Part shown: positions 1 through 11,030 of the stretch, in pieces
Layout: the number at the start of each line of letters is the position of its first letter
How positions within the stretch are numbered: the first letter of the stretch is position 1
NCBI GenBank assembly: GCA_022376925.1
Contig: JAIOJX010000003.1
Location: 33,180,874-33,244,873 of the forward strand
Direction of reading: 5' to 3'
DNA: 64,000 nucleotides
DNA from: Tragulus kanchil
Lineage: Eukaryota > Chordata > Mammalia > Artiodactyla > Tragulidae
Position numbers and translations under genes: made by a program
The notes under the pieces: generated by a model
Database searches by the model: none
Seen by the model: only the letters and a program-made list of their open reading frames with translations
What the model was told of the DNA's origin: nothing

Positions 1-202
1 CTGTGTGGGTCTCCTGTCCCAGTGGCCTCCCTAGTTGTAGATCACTGGCTCTGGGCACATGCACTCCAGAGTGCTGGTCCTAGTTGGACACACCGGTCCA
101 GTCACTCCACAGCATGTGGGATCTTCCTGGGCTAGGGATCGAACCGGCACCCCTAGCACTGCAAGGCGGGCTCTTTCCCCACTGGACCACCAGAGAAGCC
201 CC
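1..202 (-). mobile_element. CHR-2-derived SINE, 3'-truncated by window edge
   Basis: On the minus strand this reads as a tRNA-derived SINE: a head ending in the reverse complement of CTTCYCTGGTGGTCCAG near 180-200, an internal box-B-like GATCCCTAGC near 136-145, and the body typical of the CHR-2-derived subfamily seen throughout this window. The rest of the element lies beyond base 1. Part of it (61-202) is repeated at 1140-1281 by the first tandem duplication. Open frames through it are SINE shadows. Confidence 0.85.
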
Positions 203-704
203 TGTGTTTTTCCAATAATGGGTTCTCCTCTCTCTCCATCTCTCAGTAGCCTTGTGTCACTATCACCAGTTCTGTTTCTCATCTGGAGAGCTACAAGAAT
301 GCAAGGGCTTTTGGGACAATTAATGTGCTTTCTACTGGCTCTGTTTCAAAGATGAACAATTAGCTAGAGAACAAAATAGTGCACTCATTGAGGTGATGGA
401 ATGGAGGCTTTTCTCTAGGCCACACCTATCTTCAGTTCACAAGCCTTCTCCATCCAGTGGTACTTAATCAGCCCAGGGTGCACACACTGATTTTCCATTC
501 ATAGCTTCTACTGGATGAATGATGGGGAAGGACATAGCAAGTTCAAGGGCTCAGTCTTCCAGAATGAAGAAAAAGAAAGTGGTTTTGATACCTAAAAAAG
601 ACCTAAAAATGTTTGATGTGGCTAGAAGAATGTGATTTTCCTGGGTAATTTTTCAAACAAGTCTCTTATTTCATAGCATCATATCATTCTTCATATCATT
701 CTTT
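203..704. other. Unannotated stretch
   Basis: No gene or recognisable repeat is seen between the SINE and the microsatellite. Open frames are short and uninformative. The stretch is repeated at about 1282-1782 by D1. Confidence 0.5.
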
Positions 705-728
705 TTCTCTCCCTCTCCCTCTCCTCTC

Positions 729-826
<98 letters not shown>
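705..826. repeat. Compound microsatellite (CT)n(TA)n(CA)n(TA)n
   Basis: A pyrimidine run followed by alternating TA and CA tracts. It recurs at 1783-1904 with a different number of CT units, the main difference between the two D1 copies. Confidence 0.95.
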
Positions 827-833
827 GGTGTCA

Positions 834-1039
834 GGGCTTCCCTAGTGGTTCAGACAGTAAAGAATCTGCCCAGAATGCAGGAGATCCAGGTTCGAACTCC
901 GAGTGGAGAAAAGCCCCCAGAGATGGGAATGGCTACCCACTCCAGTATTCATTTCATGGGCAGAGGAGTCTGGTCAGCTATAGCCCATGGAGTCAAAAAG
1001 AGTTGGGCACAACTGAGCAACTAACACACACACTCACAT
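834..1039 (+). mobile_element. Bov-tA SINE
   Basis: Starts GGGCTTCCCTAGTGGTTCAG, has the tRNA-like box B GGTTCGAACTCC, the body GGAATGGCTACCCACTCCAG, and ends in a CA-rich tail after AACTGAGCAACTAACAC. Full length for the family (about 200 bp). Confidence 0.93.
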
Positions 1040-1139
1040 ATCTACCTTTTTCCGTCCCCCAAAAAGATGATGGAGCAGCCTGACTCTCTTTCCCTCCTTC
1101 TACCTTCAAAGTGCAACATAATACCTTTTTCGATTCAGT

Positions 1140-1281
1140 GCACTCCAGAGTGCTGGTCCTAGTTGGACACACCGGTCCAGTCACTCCACAGCATGTGGGA
1201 TCTTCCTGGGCTAGGGATCGAACCGGCACCCCTAGCACTGCAAGGCGGGCTCTTTCCCCACTGGACCACCAGAGAAGCCCC
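1140..1281 (-). mobile_element. Partial second copy of the CHR-2-derived SINE
   Basis: Same sequence as 61-202, cut at its 3' side exactly at the D1 junction, where 16 bp of filler precedes it. Confidence 0.85.
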
Positions 1282-1782
1282 TGTGTTTTTCCAATAATGG
1301 GTTCTCCTCTCTCTCCATCTCTCAGTAGCCTTGTGTCACTATCACCAGTTCTGTTTCTCATCTGGAGAGCTACAAGAATGCAAGGGCTTTTGGGACAATT
1401 AATGTGCTTTCTACTGGCTCTGTTTCAAAGATGAACAATTAGCTAGAGAACAAAATAGTGCACTCATTGAGGTGATGGAATGGAGGCTTTTCTCTAGGCC
1501 ACACCTATCTTCAGTTCACAAGCCTTCTCCATCCAGTGGTACTTAATCAGCCCAGGGTGCACACACTGATTTTCCATTCATAGCTTCTACTGGATGAATG
1601 ATGGGGAAGGACATAGCAAGTTCAAGGGCTCAGTCTTCCAGAATGAAGAAAAAGAAAGTGGTTTTGATACCTAAAAAAGACCTAAAAATGTTTGATGTGG
1701 CTAGAAGAATGTGATTTTCCTGGGTAATTTTTCAAACAAGTCTCTTATTTCATAGCATCATATCATTCTTCATATCATTCTT

Positions 1783-1904
<122 letters not shown>

Positions 1905-1911
1905 GGTGTCA

Positions 1912-2117
1912 GGGCTTCCCTAGTGGTTCAGACAGTAAAGAATCTGCCCAGAATGCAGGAGATCCAGGTTCGAACTCCGAGTGGAGAAAAGCCCCCAGAG
2001 ATGGGAATGGCTACCCACTCCAGTATTCATTTCATGGGCAGAGGAGTCTGGTCAGCTATAGCCCATGGAGTCAAAAAGAGTTGGGCACAACTGAGCAACT
2101 AACACACACACTCACAT
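1912..2117 (+). mobile_element. Bov-tA SINE, second copy
   Basis: D1 duplicate of the element at 834-1039. Confidence 0.93.
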
Positions 2118-2201
2118 ATCTACCTTTTTCCGTCCCCCAAAAAGATGATGGAGCAGCCTGACTCTCTTTCCCTCCTTCTACCTTCAAAGTGCAACATAAT
2201 A

Positions 2202-2974
2202 TTCTTGTGTGTGTCTTTTCTCTGTCAAGGCTGCCTTGATGTTCAGCATAACCTGAGCTCATCTGGATAAAAGCATGAATTAAAAGAAGATACTTTGAGA
2301 ATCACAATCCTGAGTCCAGAGCCTCCAGGGAGGAGCCAGGCTGCAAAGCTTACCACGGAAAAGAGTCATCTGATACCATTTAAAACACAGAATTCTCACC
2401 AGCCTGGATGGAAAGTGAAAACGCGAACAAGCTGCTTCTCATTGAAAAGGTAAAACATTGGCTCCAGAGTCTTGTGTTTTCTGTTTCATAAATTAAAGAA
2501 ACCATCACGAATAGAACCTAGGGCTGAGTGACCACATCATAATTCACTCATTGCCTGTGATGAATAAATCACCTGTTCTTGATGAAGACATTCCCCAAAG
2601 TAACATTAAAGGAATGAAAATCATTAGGAATTATTCTTTCTAGAGAAAGATGATGCTACTGACCCACCAGGAGCAGTCAGGTCTGGAGCAGCGAGAAAGG
2701 ATTTGCAGCGTAACAAATGAGAGCTAATTGAAAGTGCTGACCCATAGCTGCGAAGCTGAGAACATCCAGCAGACATTTTAGTCGCGTTAGTATGTGCTCC
2801 CCTATCATCGGTGCCTCAGGAATTCTCATTCTGACGCATACAAAAAGGAAGGCACAGGCTCGATGAACCCCGACAGTATTCAGCACTCGATACCTACCTT
2901 CCATGTACACACAGGTAGTTTTTGCCAGGGCAGTCTCTCCCCCAAAGTTACAACTGTAGCAGTGATAAAATCTG

Positions 2975-2976
<2 letters not shown>
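2202..2976. other. Unannotated stretch
   Basis: No gene, RNA or clear repeat family seen. Frames crossing 2677-3105 depend on the (AC)n/(GT)n tract translating as Thr-His or Cys-Val repeats and are not genes. Confidence 0.5.

Positions 2977-3024
<48 letters not shown>
2977..3024. repeat. (AC)24 microsatellite
   Basis: Uninterrupted dinucleotide tract. The D2 copy at 4135-4172 has 19 units. Confidence 0.97.
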
Positions 3025-3026
<2 letters not shown>

Positions 3027-3126
3027 CACAGTATTGAAGCACACATAAAAAGGAAATAGGGAAATGACCAATTTTGAAACTAAGCATTTTCAACATAACC
3101 TCCATATACCTAAATTGCCATTTTCT

Positions 3127-3430
3127 TTTTCTTTGGGGTGGGGGAGGGCATGGGGAGGGAGAGGGGTGGGCAGGTCACTTCTATTGGTCTTTCATTTATC
3201 TATTTTTCATCCGTCTTTGTTCTTTGGCCCATGTGGGCCTCCCATCGCAGTGGCCTCTGTTGTCGAGAGCATGGGCTCTGGGCGCATGCGCTCCAGAGCT
3301 CCGGCTCAGTAGTTGGGCACATCCGTCCAGCTGCTCCACAGCACATGGGATCTTCCCAGGCCAGGGATCAAACTGGTAGCCCTTGCACTGCAAGGTGGTG
3401 TCCTTACCCACTGGACCACCAGGGAAGCCC
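3127..3430 (-). mobile_element. CHR-2-derived SINE with 11-bp target-site duplication
   Basis: Full-length minus-strand element of the TGTCCAATTA-type subfamily, from an A-rich tail (T-rich on this strand) at about 3127 to the GGGCTTCCCTGGTGGTCCAG head at 3430. It is flanked by TGCCATTTTCT at 3116-3126 and 3431-3441, a perfect target-site duplication, so the ends are certain and the insertion is fairly recent. Confidence 0.93.
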
Positions 3431-4132
3431 TGCCATTTTCTAGATCATAATAAGTTGAACAAATATGGATTCTAACATAAGCAGAGCTGAAAGGTTTTGA
3501 ACATTAATTACCACGGAAAAGAGTCATCTGATACCATTTAAAACACAGAATTCTCACCAGCCTGGATGGAAAGTGAAAACGCGAACAAGCTGCTTCTCAT
3601 TGAAAAGGTAAAACATTGGCTCCAGAGTCTTGTGTTTTCTGTTTCATAAATTAAAGAAACCATCACGAATAGAACCTAGGGCTGAGTGACCACATCATAA
3701 TTCACTCATTGCCTGTGATGAATAAATCACCTGTTCTTGATGAAGACATTCCCCAAAGTAACATTAAAGGAATGAAAATCATTAGGAATTATTCTTTCTA
3801 GAGAAAGATGATGCTACTGACCCACCAGGAGCAGTCAGGTCTGGAGCAGCGAGAAAGGATTTGCAGCGTAACAAATGAGAGCTAATTGAAAGTGCTGACC
3901 CATAGCTGCGAAGCTGAGAACATCCAGCAGACATTTTAGTCGCGTTAGTATGTGCTCCCCTATCATCGGTGCCTCAGGAATTCTCATTCTGACGCATACA
4001 AAAAGGAAGGCACAGGCTCGATGAACCCCGACAGTATTCAGCACTCGATACCTACCTTCCATGTACACACAGGTAGTTTTTGCCAGGGCAGTCTCTCCCC
4101 CAAAGTTACAACTGTAGCAGTGATAAAATCTG

Positions 4133-4134
<2 letters not shown>

Positions 4135-4172
<38 letters not shown>
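4135..4172. repeat. (AC)19 microsatellite, second copy
   Basis: D2 duplicate of the tract at 2977-3024, ten bases shorter. Confidence 0.97.
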
Positions 4173-4174
<2 letters not shown>

Positions 4175-4274
4175 CACAGTATTGAAGCACACATAAAAAG
4201 GAAATAGGGAAATGACCAATTTTGAAACTAAGCATTTTCAACATAACCTCCATATACCTAAATTGCCATTTTCT

Positions 4275-4579
4275 TTTTCTTTGGGGTGGGGGAGGGCATG
4301 GGGAGGGAGAGGGGTGGGCAGGTCACTTCTATTGGTCTTTCATTTATCTATTTTTCATCCGTCTTTGTTCTTTGGCCCATGTGGGCCTCCCATCGCAGTG
4401 GCCTCTGTTGTCGCAGAGCATGGGCTCTGGGCGCATGCGCTCCAGAGCTCCGGCTCAGTAGTTGGGCACATCCGTCCAGCTGCTCCACAGCACATGGGAT
4501 CTTCCCAGGCCAGGGATCAAACTGGTAGCCCTTGCACTGCAAGGTGGTGTCCTTACCCACTGGACCACCAGGGAAGCCC
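4275..4579 (-). mobile_element. CHR-2-derived SINE, second copy
   Basis: D2 duplicate of 3127-3430, carrying the same flanking TGCCATTTTCT repeats at 4264-4274 and 4580-4590. Identical target-site duplications show this is one insertion copied, not two insertions. Confidence 0.93.
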
Positions 4580-4828
4580 TGCCATTTTCTAGATCATAAT
4601 AAGTTGAACAAATATGGATTCTAACATAAGCAGAGCTGAAAGGTATTTTTCCAGTAACATTTTAATACAGGGGGAGAGGCAAACTTCTGTTTTTGGCACT
4701 GAGGGAGTAATTTTGTATCAGACTCATCCTCAGATAGAACAACTATAAAAATCTCTGTGCATGTGTTTTTAAAGATCTGTTTGAGTAATACAGAAAGAAA
4801 CTAATAAAGCCAAGAGCTGAGAACTCTA

Positions 4829-4935
4829 GGGGGACTCTCCTGTTGGTCCAGTGGTTAAGACTGAACCTCCACTAACAGGAGAATGGGTTCCATCACTGGT
4901 CACGGAACTAAGATCCTGCATGCTATATGGCCTAG
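4829..4935 (+). mobile_element. Short CHR-2-type SINE
   Basis: Reads GGGGACTCTCCTGTTGGTCC, then GGTTCCATCACTGGTCACGG and AACTAAGATCCTGCATGC, the classical short CHR-2 layout, followed by a (GATA/GACA)n tail at 4936-4958. Diverged from the family, so older than the other CHR-2-derived elements. Confidence 0.8.
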
Positions 4936-5286
4936 ATAGATAGATAGACAGACAGATAAAAGAGATGAGGATTCTAAATCCTGAATCCCTGAAAATTCTG
5001 CCAAGATTCCAAGAAACAGGGATATATATCAATGTGAACCCCACAAACCTCTGGAAAACAGTCTGATTTGGGGCACAAAGCATGTAAACAAAGCGGAAGA
5101 CAAAGGGTTTATACCACTCACTATATTGCCATGGAGGCCTAAAAGGTCAGACACAACTTAGGACTGAAGAAAGCAACAGCACTACACTGCAGAGATAAAA
5201 GTGTTAATTGAAGAAACGAGAAAAGGTTTGGAAATGAGTGATTCGTGTGCAATGTCAAAAGAGGAGTGCTCAAGGGAGAAATTTTT

Positions 5287-5537
5287 TCTTTTTTTGGCCA
5301 CTTCTACTGGTCCTCATTTATTTATTTTTATCTATCTTTGTTCCTTGGCCCGTATGGGCCTCCCATAGCAGTGACCTCTCTCGCTGCAGAGCACCAGCTC
5401 TGGGCTCATGCGCTCCAGAGCTCTGGCTCTGTAGTTGGACACATCGGTCCAGTTGCTCTGCGGCACGTGGGATCTTCCCAGGCCAGGGATCAACCCCCCT
5501 TGCAGGTATCCTTACCCATTGGACCAAAAGGGAAGAC
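5287..5537 (-). mobile_element. CHR-2-derived SINE with 16-bp target-site duplication
   Basis: Minus-strand element with the GGCCACTTCTACTGGTCC tail region and the CCCATTGGACCAAAAGGGAA head. It is flanked by CAAGGGAGAAATTTTT at 5271-5286 and 5538-5553. Slightly short because of a deletion near the head (GGGATCAACCCCCCTTGCAG). Confidence 0.93.
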
Positions 5538-5554
5538 CAAGGGAGAAATTTTTA

Positions 5555-7601
5555 AGCCTTAAATAAATTACTAGCAGAGGGAGAAAGAAAGTGAGAAATC
5601 AGTGAACTAAGTGTCCAACTCAAACATCCAGAAGAATGAAAAATTAAACATATTAAATAAAATAGAATGAGAAGTAAGTAGTGACTAAAAAAGAGATCAA
5701 TACTCAATGAAGTAAAAGATAATTCACTTGAAAAAAATAAATGGATGAAAGTTGGTTATTTGAAAATGTTAATATAATTTAGAAACCTATGGAAATGCAG
5801 ATCAAAATGGGTAATATTAGAAGCAAATTATTAATATCAGGAATTAAAAGGAAACATCAGTACACATTAAATATAGTAAGAACAGGTCATAAATTTATAT
5901 TAATCTCATGAATTAGATAAATACTTTTCTTGAAAATAATGCAACTTATCAAAACTGACTTAAATAAAGACATAGAAAATCCAAATAATGCTACTATCTG
6001 TGAAAATAATTCATTTTAAACCTTCTCAGAAAGAAAAGTTTGGCCCAGATGTTTCAAAAGACAAACACTAAGTACTTCATGAATCCCTGAAAATTCTGCC
6101 AAGATTCCAAGAAACAGGGATATATATCAATGTGAACCCCACAAACCTCTGGAAAACAGTCTGATTTGGGGCACAAAGCATGTAAACAAAGCGGAAGACA
6201 AAGGGTTTATACCACTCACTATATTGCCATGGAGGCCTAAAAGGTCAGACACAACTTAGGACTGAAGAAAGCAACAGCACTACACTGCAGAGATAAAAGT
6301 GTTAATTGAAGAAACGAGAAAGGTTTGGAAATGAGTGATTCGTGTGCAATGTCAAAAGAGGAGTGCTCAAGGGAGAAATTTTTTCTTTTTTTGGCCACTT
6401 CTACTGGTCCTCATTTATTTATTTTTATCTATCTTTGTTCCTTGGCCCGTATGGGCCTCCCATAGCAGTGACCTCTCTCGCTGCAGAGCACCAGCTCTGG
6501 GCTCATGCGCTCCAGAGCTCTGGCTCTGTAGTTGGACACATCGGTCCAGTTGCTCTGCGGCACGTGGGATCTTCCCAGGCCAGGGATCAACCCCCCTTGC
6601 AGGTATCCTTACCCATTGGACCAAAAGGGAAGACCAAGGGAGAAATTTTTAAGCCTTAAATAAATTACTAGCAGAGGGAGAAAGAAAGTGAGAAATCAGT
6701 GAACTAAGTGTCCAACTCAAACATCCAGAAGAATGAAAAATTAAACATATTAAATAAAATAGAATGAGAAGTAAGTAGTGACTAAAAAAGAGATCAATAC
6801 TCAATGAAGTAAAAGATAATTCACTTGAAAAAAATAAATGGATGAAAGTTGGTTATTTGAAAATGTTAATATAATTTAGAAACCTATGGAAATGCAGATC
6901 AAAATGGGTAATATTAGAAGCAAATTATTAATATCAGGAATTAAAAGGAAACATCAGTACACATTAAATATAGTAAGAACAGGTCATAAATTTATATTAA
7001 TCTCATGAATTAGATAAATACTTTTCTTGAAAATAATGCAACTTATCAAAACTGACTTAAATAAAGACATAGAAAATCCAAATAATGCTACTATCTGTGA
7101 AAATAATTCATTTTAAACCTTCTCAGAAAGAAAAGTTTGGCCCAGATGTTTCAAAAGACAAACACTAAGTACTTCATGAATAAATAATTTCATCTTGCAC
7201 AAATATTTTAGAGTCTAGATATAGAGGGAATACTTCTATATAAAATAAGGATATCTCAGGAGATAAGGACAGCTTCTTTGCCATTTCCATTTATATGTGT
7301 CCTGGAAGTTCTTACAATTTAATAAAGCAAGAAAAAGAAATAAAACACAAATAGATTGAAGGGGAGATTTGAGAATGTATATTGAAAAATCAAAAGATAA
7401 ACTATTATAATCAATAAGTGAATTTATCAAAGTCAGTAGGTACAACACGAATATACAAAATAAACTATGTATAAGATGCCAACAAATAACTAGAAAATAA
7501 AATCAACATCAAAAAATTATCTAGTATTATATCTAACAAGAGTATATAAGGAAAAAAACCTACAAAACATCATGGAAAGAAATTAAAGACCTAAACCAAT
7601 A
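5555..7601 (+). mobile_element. Ancient L1 ORF2-derived sequence (host of later insertions)
   Basis: A-rich, frame-broken sequence whose order matches L1 ORF2: AATATCAGGAATTAAAAGG, TTGGCCCAGATG, ACAAAACATCATGGAAAGAAATTAAAGACC. No open frame of length survives. It is interrupted by D3 and continues beyond the BovB insertion at about 9383 and beyond the SINE at 9881. Family assignment from memory of L1M-type consensus; subfamily not resolved. Confidence 0.7.
6384..6634 (-). mobile_element. CHR-2-derived SINE, second copy
   Basis: D3 duplicate of 5287-5537, with the same CAAGGGAGAAATTTTT flanks at 6368-6383 and 6635-6650. Confidence 0.93.
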
Positions 7602-8149
7602 ATTCAAAAAATGAAGATCAAGACATCCAGTCCCATCACTTCATGGCAAATAGATGGGCAAACTATGGAAACAGTGACAGACTTTATTTTCTTGGGCTCC
7701 AAAATCACTGTGCATGGTGACTGCAGCCATGAAATTAAAAGGCACTTGCCCTTGGAAGAAAAGCTAAGTCAAACTTAGTGTATTCAAAAGCAGAGACATC
7801 ACTTCCTGACAAAAGTCTGTATAGTCAACTCTATGGTTTTTCCGGTAGCCGTATATGGGATGTGAGATTTGGACCATAAAGAAGACTGCATGATGAAGAA
7901 TCGATGTCTTTGAACTGTGATGTTGGAGAAGGCTCTTGAGAGTCCCTTGGACAGCAAGGCAATCAAACCAGTCAATTCTAAAGAAAATGAACACTGAATA
8001 TTCATTGGAAGGACTGATGCTGAAGCTGATGCTTCAATACTTTGGCCACCTGATGTGAAGAGACAACTCACTGGAAAAGAGCCTGATGTTGGGAAAAATA
8101 GAAGGCAAAAGGAAAAGAGTAAGACACAGAACAAGATGGTTTGATGGCA
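7602..8149 (+). mobile_element. BovB LINE 3' region, first partial copy
   Basis: Plus-strand match to the C-terminal reverse-transcriptase part of BovB (RTE clade): encoded fragments resemble TDFIFLGSKIT and GDCSHEIKR. It inserted into the ancient L1: AAACCAATA at 7593-7601 is repeated at 9374-9382 after the element ends. Cut at 8149 by the D4 junction. Confidence 0.85.
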
Positions 8150-8219
8150 GGGCAACTTGATTGTTGGGAAAAATAGAAGGCAAAAGGAACTATCTCGGAA
8201 AAAATTCATTTGCTACACT

Positions 8220-8700
8220 TTCTCAGAAAGAAAAGTTTGGCCCAGATGTTTCAAAAGACAAACACTAAGTACTTCATGAATAAATAATTTCATCTTGCAC
8301 AAATATTTTAGAGTCTAGATATAGAGGAATACTTCTATATAAAATAAGGATATCTCAGGAGATAAGGACAGCTTCTTTGCCATTTCCATTTATATGTGTC
8401 CTGGAAGTTCTTACAATTTAATAAAGCAAGAAAAAGAAATAAAACACAAATAGATTGAAGGGGAGATTTGAGGATGTATATTGAAAAATCAAAAGATAAA
8501 CTATTATAATCAATAAGTGAATTTATCAAAGTCAGTAGGTACAACACGAATATACAAAATAAACTATGTATAAGATGCCAACAAATAACTAGAAAATAAA
8601 ATCAACATCAAAAAATTATCTAGTATTATATCTAACAAGAGTATATAAGGAAAAAAACCTACAAAACATCATGGAAAGAAATTAAAGACCTAAACCAATA
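8220..8700 (+). mobile_element. Ancient L1 fragment, second copy
   Basis: D4 duplicate of 7120-7601, differing by one base deletion (ATAGAGGGAATAC versus ATAGAGGAATAC) and one substitution. Confidence 0.7.
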
Positions 8701-9373
8701 ATTCAAAAAATGAAGATCAAGACATCCAGTCCCATCACTTCATGGCAAATAGATGGGCAAACTATGGAAACAGTGACAGACTTTATTTTCTTGGGCTCCA
8801 AAATCACTGTGCATGGTGACTGCAGCCATGAAATTAAAAGGCACTTGCCCTTGGAAGAAAAGCTAAGTCAAACTTAGTGTATTCAAAAGCAGAGACATCA
8901 CTTCCTGACAAAAGTCTGTATAGTCAACTCTATGGTTTTTCCGGTAGCCGTATATGGGATGTGAGATTTGGACCATAAAGAAGACTGCATGATGAAGAAT
9001 CGATGTCTTTGAACTGTGATGTTGGAGAAGGCTCTTGAGAGTCCCTTGGACAGCAAGGCAATCAAACCAGTCAATTCTAAAGAAAATGAACACTGAATAT
9101 TCATTGGAAGGACTGATGCTGAAGCTGATGCTTCAATACTTTGGCCACCTGATGTGAAGAGACAACTCACTGGAAAAGAGCCTGATGTTGGGAAAAATAG
9201 AAGGCAAAAGGAAAAGAGTAAGACACAGAACAAGATGGTTTGATGGCATCACTGGGTCAATGGACATGAGTGTGAGCAAGCTCTGTGAGATGGTGAAGGA
9301 CAGGGAAGCCTGGCATGCTGCAATCCATGTGGTCGCAATGTGCCAGACATGACTGAGCAACTGAACGAAACTG
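8701..9373 (+). mobile_element. BovB LINE 3' region, copy reaching the natural 3' end
   Basis: Continues the same BovB insertion through GGATGTGAGATTTGGACC, AACTGTGATGTTGGAGAAGG, GACTGAGCAACTGAACGAAA, ending in degenerate ACTGA units typical of BovB tails. The frame is broken; only relics of the reverse transcriptase remain. Confidence 0.87.
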
Positions 9374-9542
9374 AAACCAATATAGCATATACTGTGTCCT
9401 TGAATTAGATGACAATAACGGAGGCGAGCCATTTTTCTCCAGATTGTACTATAAATTCTAGGCACTCCTAATCAAAATCTCAACAGGTATTTTTGTAAAC
9501 TTTAAAAAATTGATTTAAATTGATGCAGAACTGTAAAAGTTC
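9374..9542 (+). mobile_element. Ancient L1, continuation after BovB
   Basis: Sequence such as CTAATCAAAATCTCAACAGG resembles L1 ORF2 and resumes the host element from 7601. This supports nesting: L1 first, BovB into it, SINE later. Confidence 0.6.
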
Positions 9543-9554
9543 AAGAATAGCCAT

Positions 9555-9868
9555 TGTGGACTTCCCTGGTGGTCCAGTGGGTAAGGACACCACCTTGCAG
9601 TGCAAGGGCTACTGGTTCGATCCCTGGCCTGGGAAGATCCCACGTGCCGCAGAGCGACTGGACCGATGTGTCCAATTACTGAGCCGGAGCTCTGGAGCGC
9701 ATGGGCCTAGAGCCCGTACTCTGGACAACAGAGGCCACCGCTATAGGAGGCACACACTGGCCAAGGAACAAAGATGGATGAAAATAGAGAAATGAAAGAC
9801 CAATAGAAGTGGCCTGCTTGCCCCCCTCCCTCCCCAACCTGCCCCTCTGCAAAAAAAAAAAGAAAAAA
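9555..9868 (+). mobile_element. CHR-2-derived SINE with 12-bp target-site duplication
   Basis: Full-length plus-strand element: GGACTTCCCTGGTGGTCCAG head, box B GGTTCGATCCCTGGCC, diagnostic TGGACCGATGTGTCCAATTA, pyrimidine-rich CCCCCCTCCCTCCCC, then A-rich tail. AAGAATAGCCAT flanks it at 9543-9554 and 9869-9880. Inserted into the ancient L1. Confidence 0.95.
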
Positions 9869-10132
9869 AAGAATAGCCATGGTGTCCTGAAGAAGGAAAG
9901 CAAAGCAGAAGACCTGTAATACAGTACCAGATATTAAAACTTATATTTATTGTAAATAAGTTTATTATTGGTTAAAAAATAAACAGTGAATATATTGAAC
10001 AAAATGTTCCAGAAACACATCCCAATCCTTCCTTGATGGTGGAAGTGTCATCATAAGCAGTGAAAATGATAATTTATTTTTCATTCACCCCATCCCATCT
10101 GTGGTCCTGTATGAAGTGGATGATGTCTTTGA

Positions 10133-10535
10133 GACCATAAAGAAGACTGCATGATGAAGAATCGATGTCTTTGAACTGTGATGTTGGAGAAGGCTCTTGA
10201 GAGTCCCTTGGACAGCAAGGCAATCAAACCAGTCAATTCTAAAGAAAATGAACACTGAATATTCATTGGAAGGACTGATGCTGAAGCTGATGCTTCAATA
10301 CTTTGGCCACCTGATGTGAAGAGACAACTCACTGGAAAAGAGCCTGATGTTGGGAAAAATAGAAGGCAAAAGGAAAAGAGTAAGACACAGAACAAGATGG
10401 TTTGATGGCATCACTGGGTCAATGGACATGAGTGTGAGCAAGCTCTGTGAGATGGTGAAGGACAGGGAAGCCTGGCATGCTGCAATCCATGTGGTCGCAA
10501 TGTGCCAGACATGACTGAGCAACTGAACGAAACTG
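10133..10535 (+). mobile_element. BovB LINE 3' region, third partial copy
   Basis: D5 duplicate of 8971-9373. This short interval therefore occurs three times: at 7860-8149 in part, in full at 8971-9373, and here. Confidence 0.87.
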
Positions 10536-10716
10536 AAACCAATATAGCATATACTGTGTCCTTGAATTAGATGACAATAACGGAGGCGAGCCATTTTTCT
10601 CCAGATTGTACTATAAATTCTAGGCACTCCTAATCAAAATCTCAACAGGTATTTTTGTAAACTTTAAAAAATTGATTTAAATTGATGCAGAACTGTAAAA
10701 GTTCAAGAATAGCCAT

Positions 10717-11030
10717 TGTGGACTTCCCTGGTGGTCCAGTGGGTAAGGACACCACCTTGCAGTGCAAGGGCTACTGGTTCGATCCCTGGCCTGGGAAGAT
10801 CCCACGTGCCGCAGAGCGACTGGACCGATGTGTCCAATTACTGAGCCGGAGCTCTGGAGCGCATGGGCCTAGAGCCCGTACTCTGGACAACAGAGGCCAC
10901 CGCTATAGGAGGCACACACTGGCCAAGGAACAAAGATGGATGAAAATAGAGAAATGAAAGACCAATAGAAGTGGCCTGCTTGCCCCCCTCCCTCCCCAAC
11001 CTGCCCCTCTGCAAAAAAAAAAAGAAAAAA
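10717..11030 (+). mobile_element. CHR-2-derived SINE, second copy
   Basis: D5 duplicate of 9555-9868, with identical target-site repeats. Confidence 0.95.

Larger units (their letters stand above)
2350..4644. repeat. Tandem duplication D2 (shift about 1150-1158 bp)
   Basis: Bases 2350-3495 recur at 3508-4644, with 12 bp of filler (TTTGAACATTAA) between. The copies differ mainly in the (AC)n tract, 48 versus 38 nt, and in a single base inside the SINE (TGTCGAGAGC versus TGTCGCAGAGC). Confidence 0.95.
4982..7181. repeat. Tandem duplication D3 (shift 1098 bp)
   Basis: Bases 4982-6079 recur at 6080-7181. No filler; the junction shares 5 bp of microhomology (TGAAT at 4982, 6080 and 7177). Copy 2 lacks one A in a homopolymer near 6320. 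It overlaps D4, giving a chain. Confidence 0.95.
7120..9248. repeat. Tandem duplication D4 (shift 1099-1100 bp)
   Basis: Bases 7120-8149 recur at 8220-9248. The copies are separated by the longest filler of the window, 70 bp (8150-8219). That filler contains GTTGGGAAAAATAGAAGGCA, a second copy of local sequence at about 8088-8107. Confidence 0.95.

Noticed and set aside
2677..3105. 142-residue frame with Cys-Val repeats, and similar frames at 15336-15678 and 35000-35422
   Set aside because: The repeats are translations of (GT)n, (AC)n or (TA)n microsatellites; no domain, start context or conservation supports a gene.
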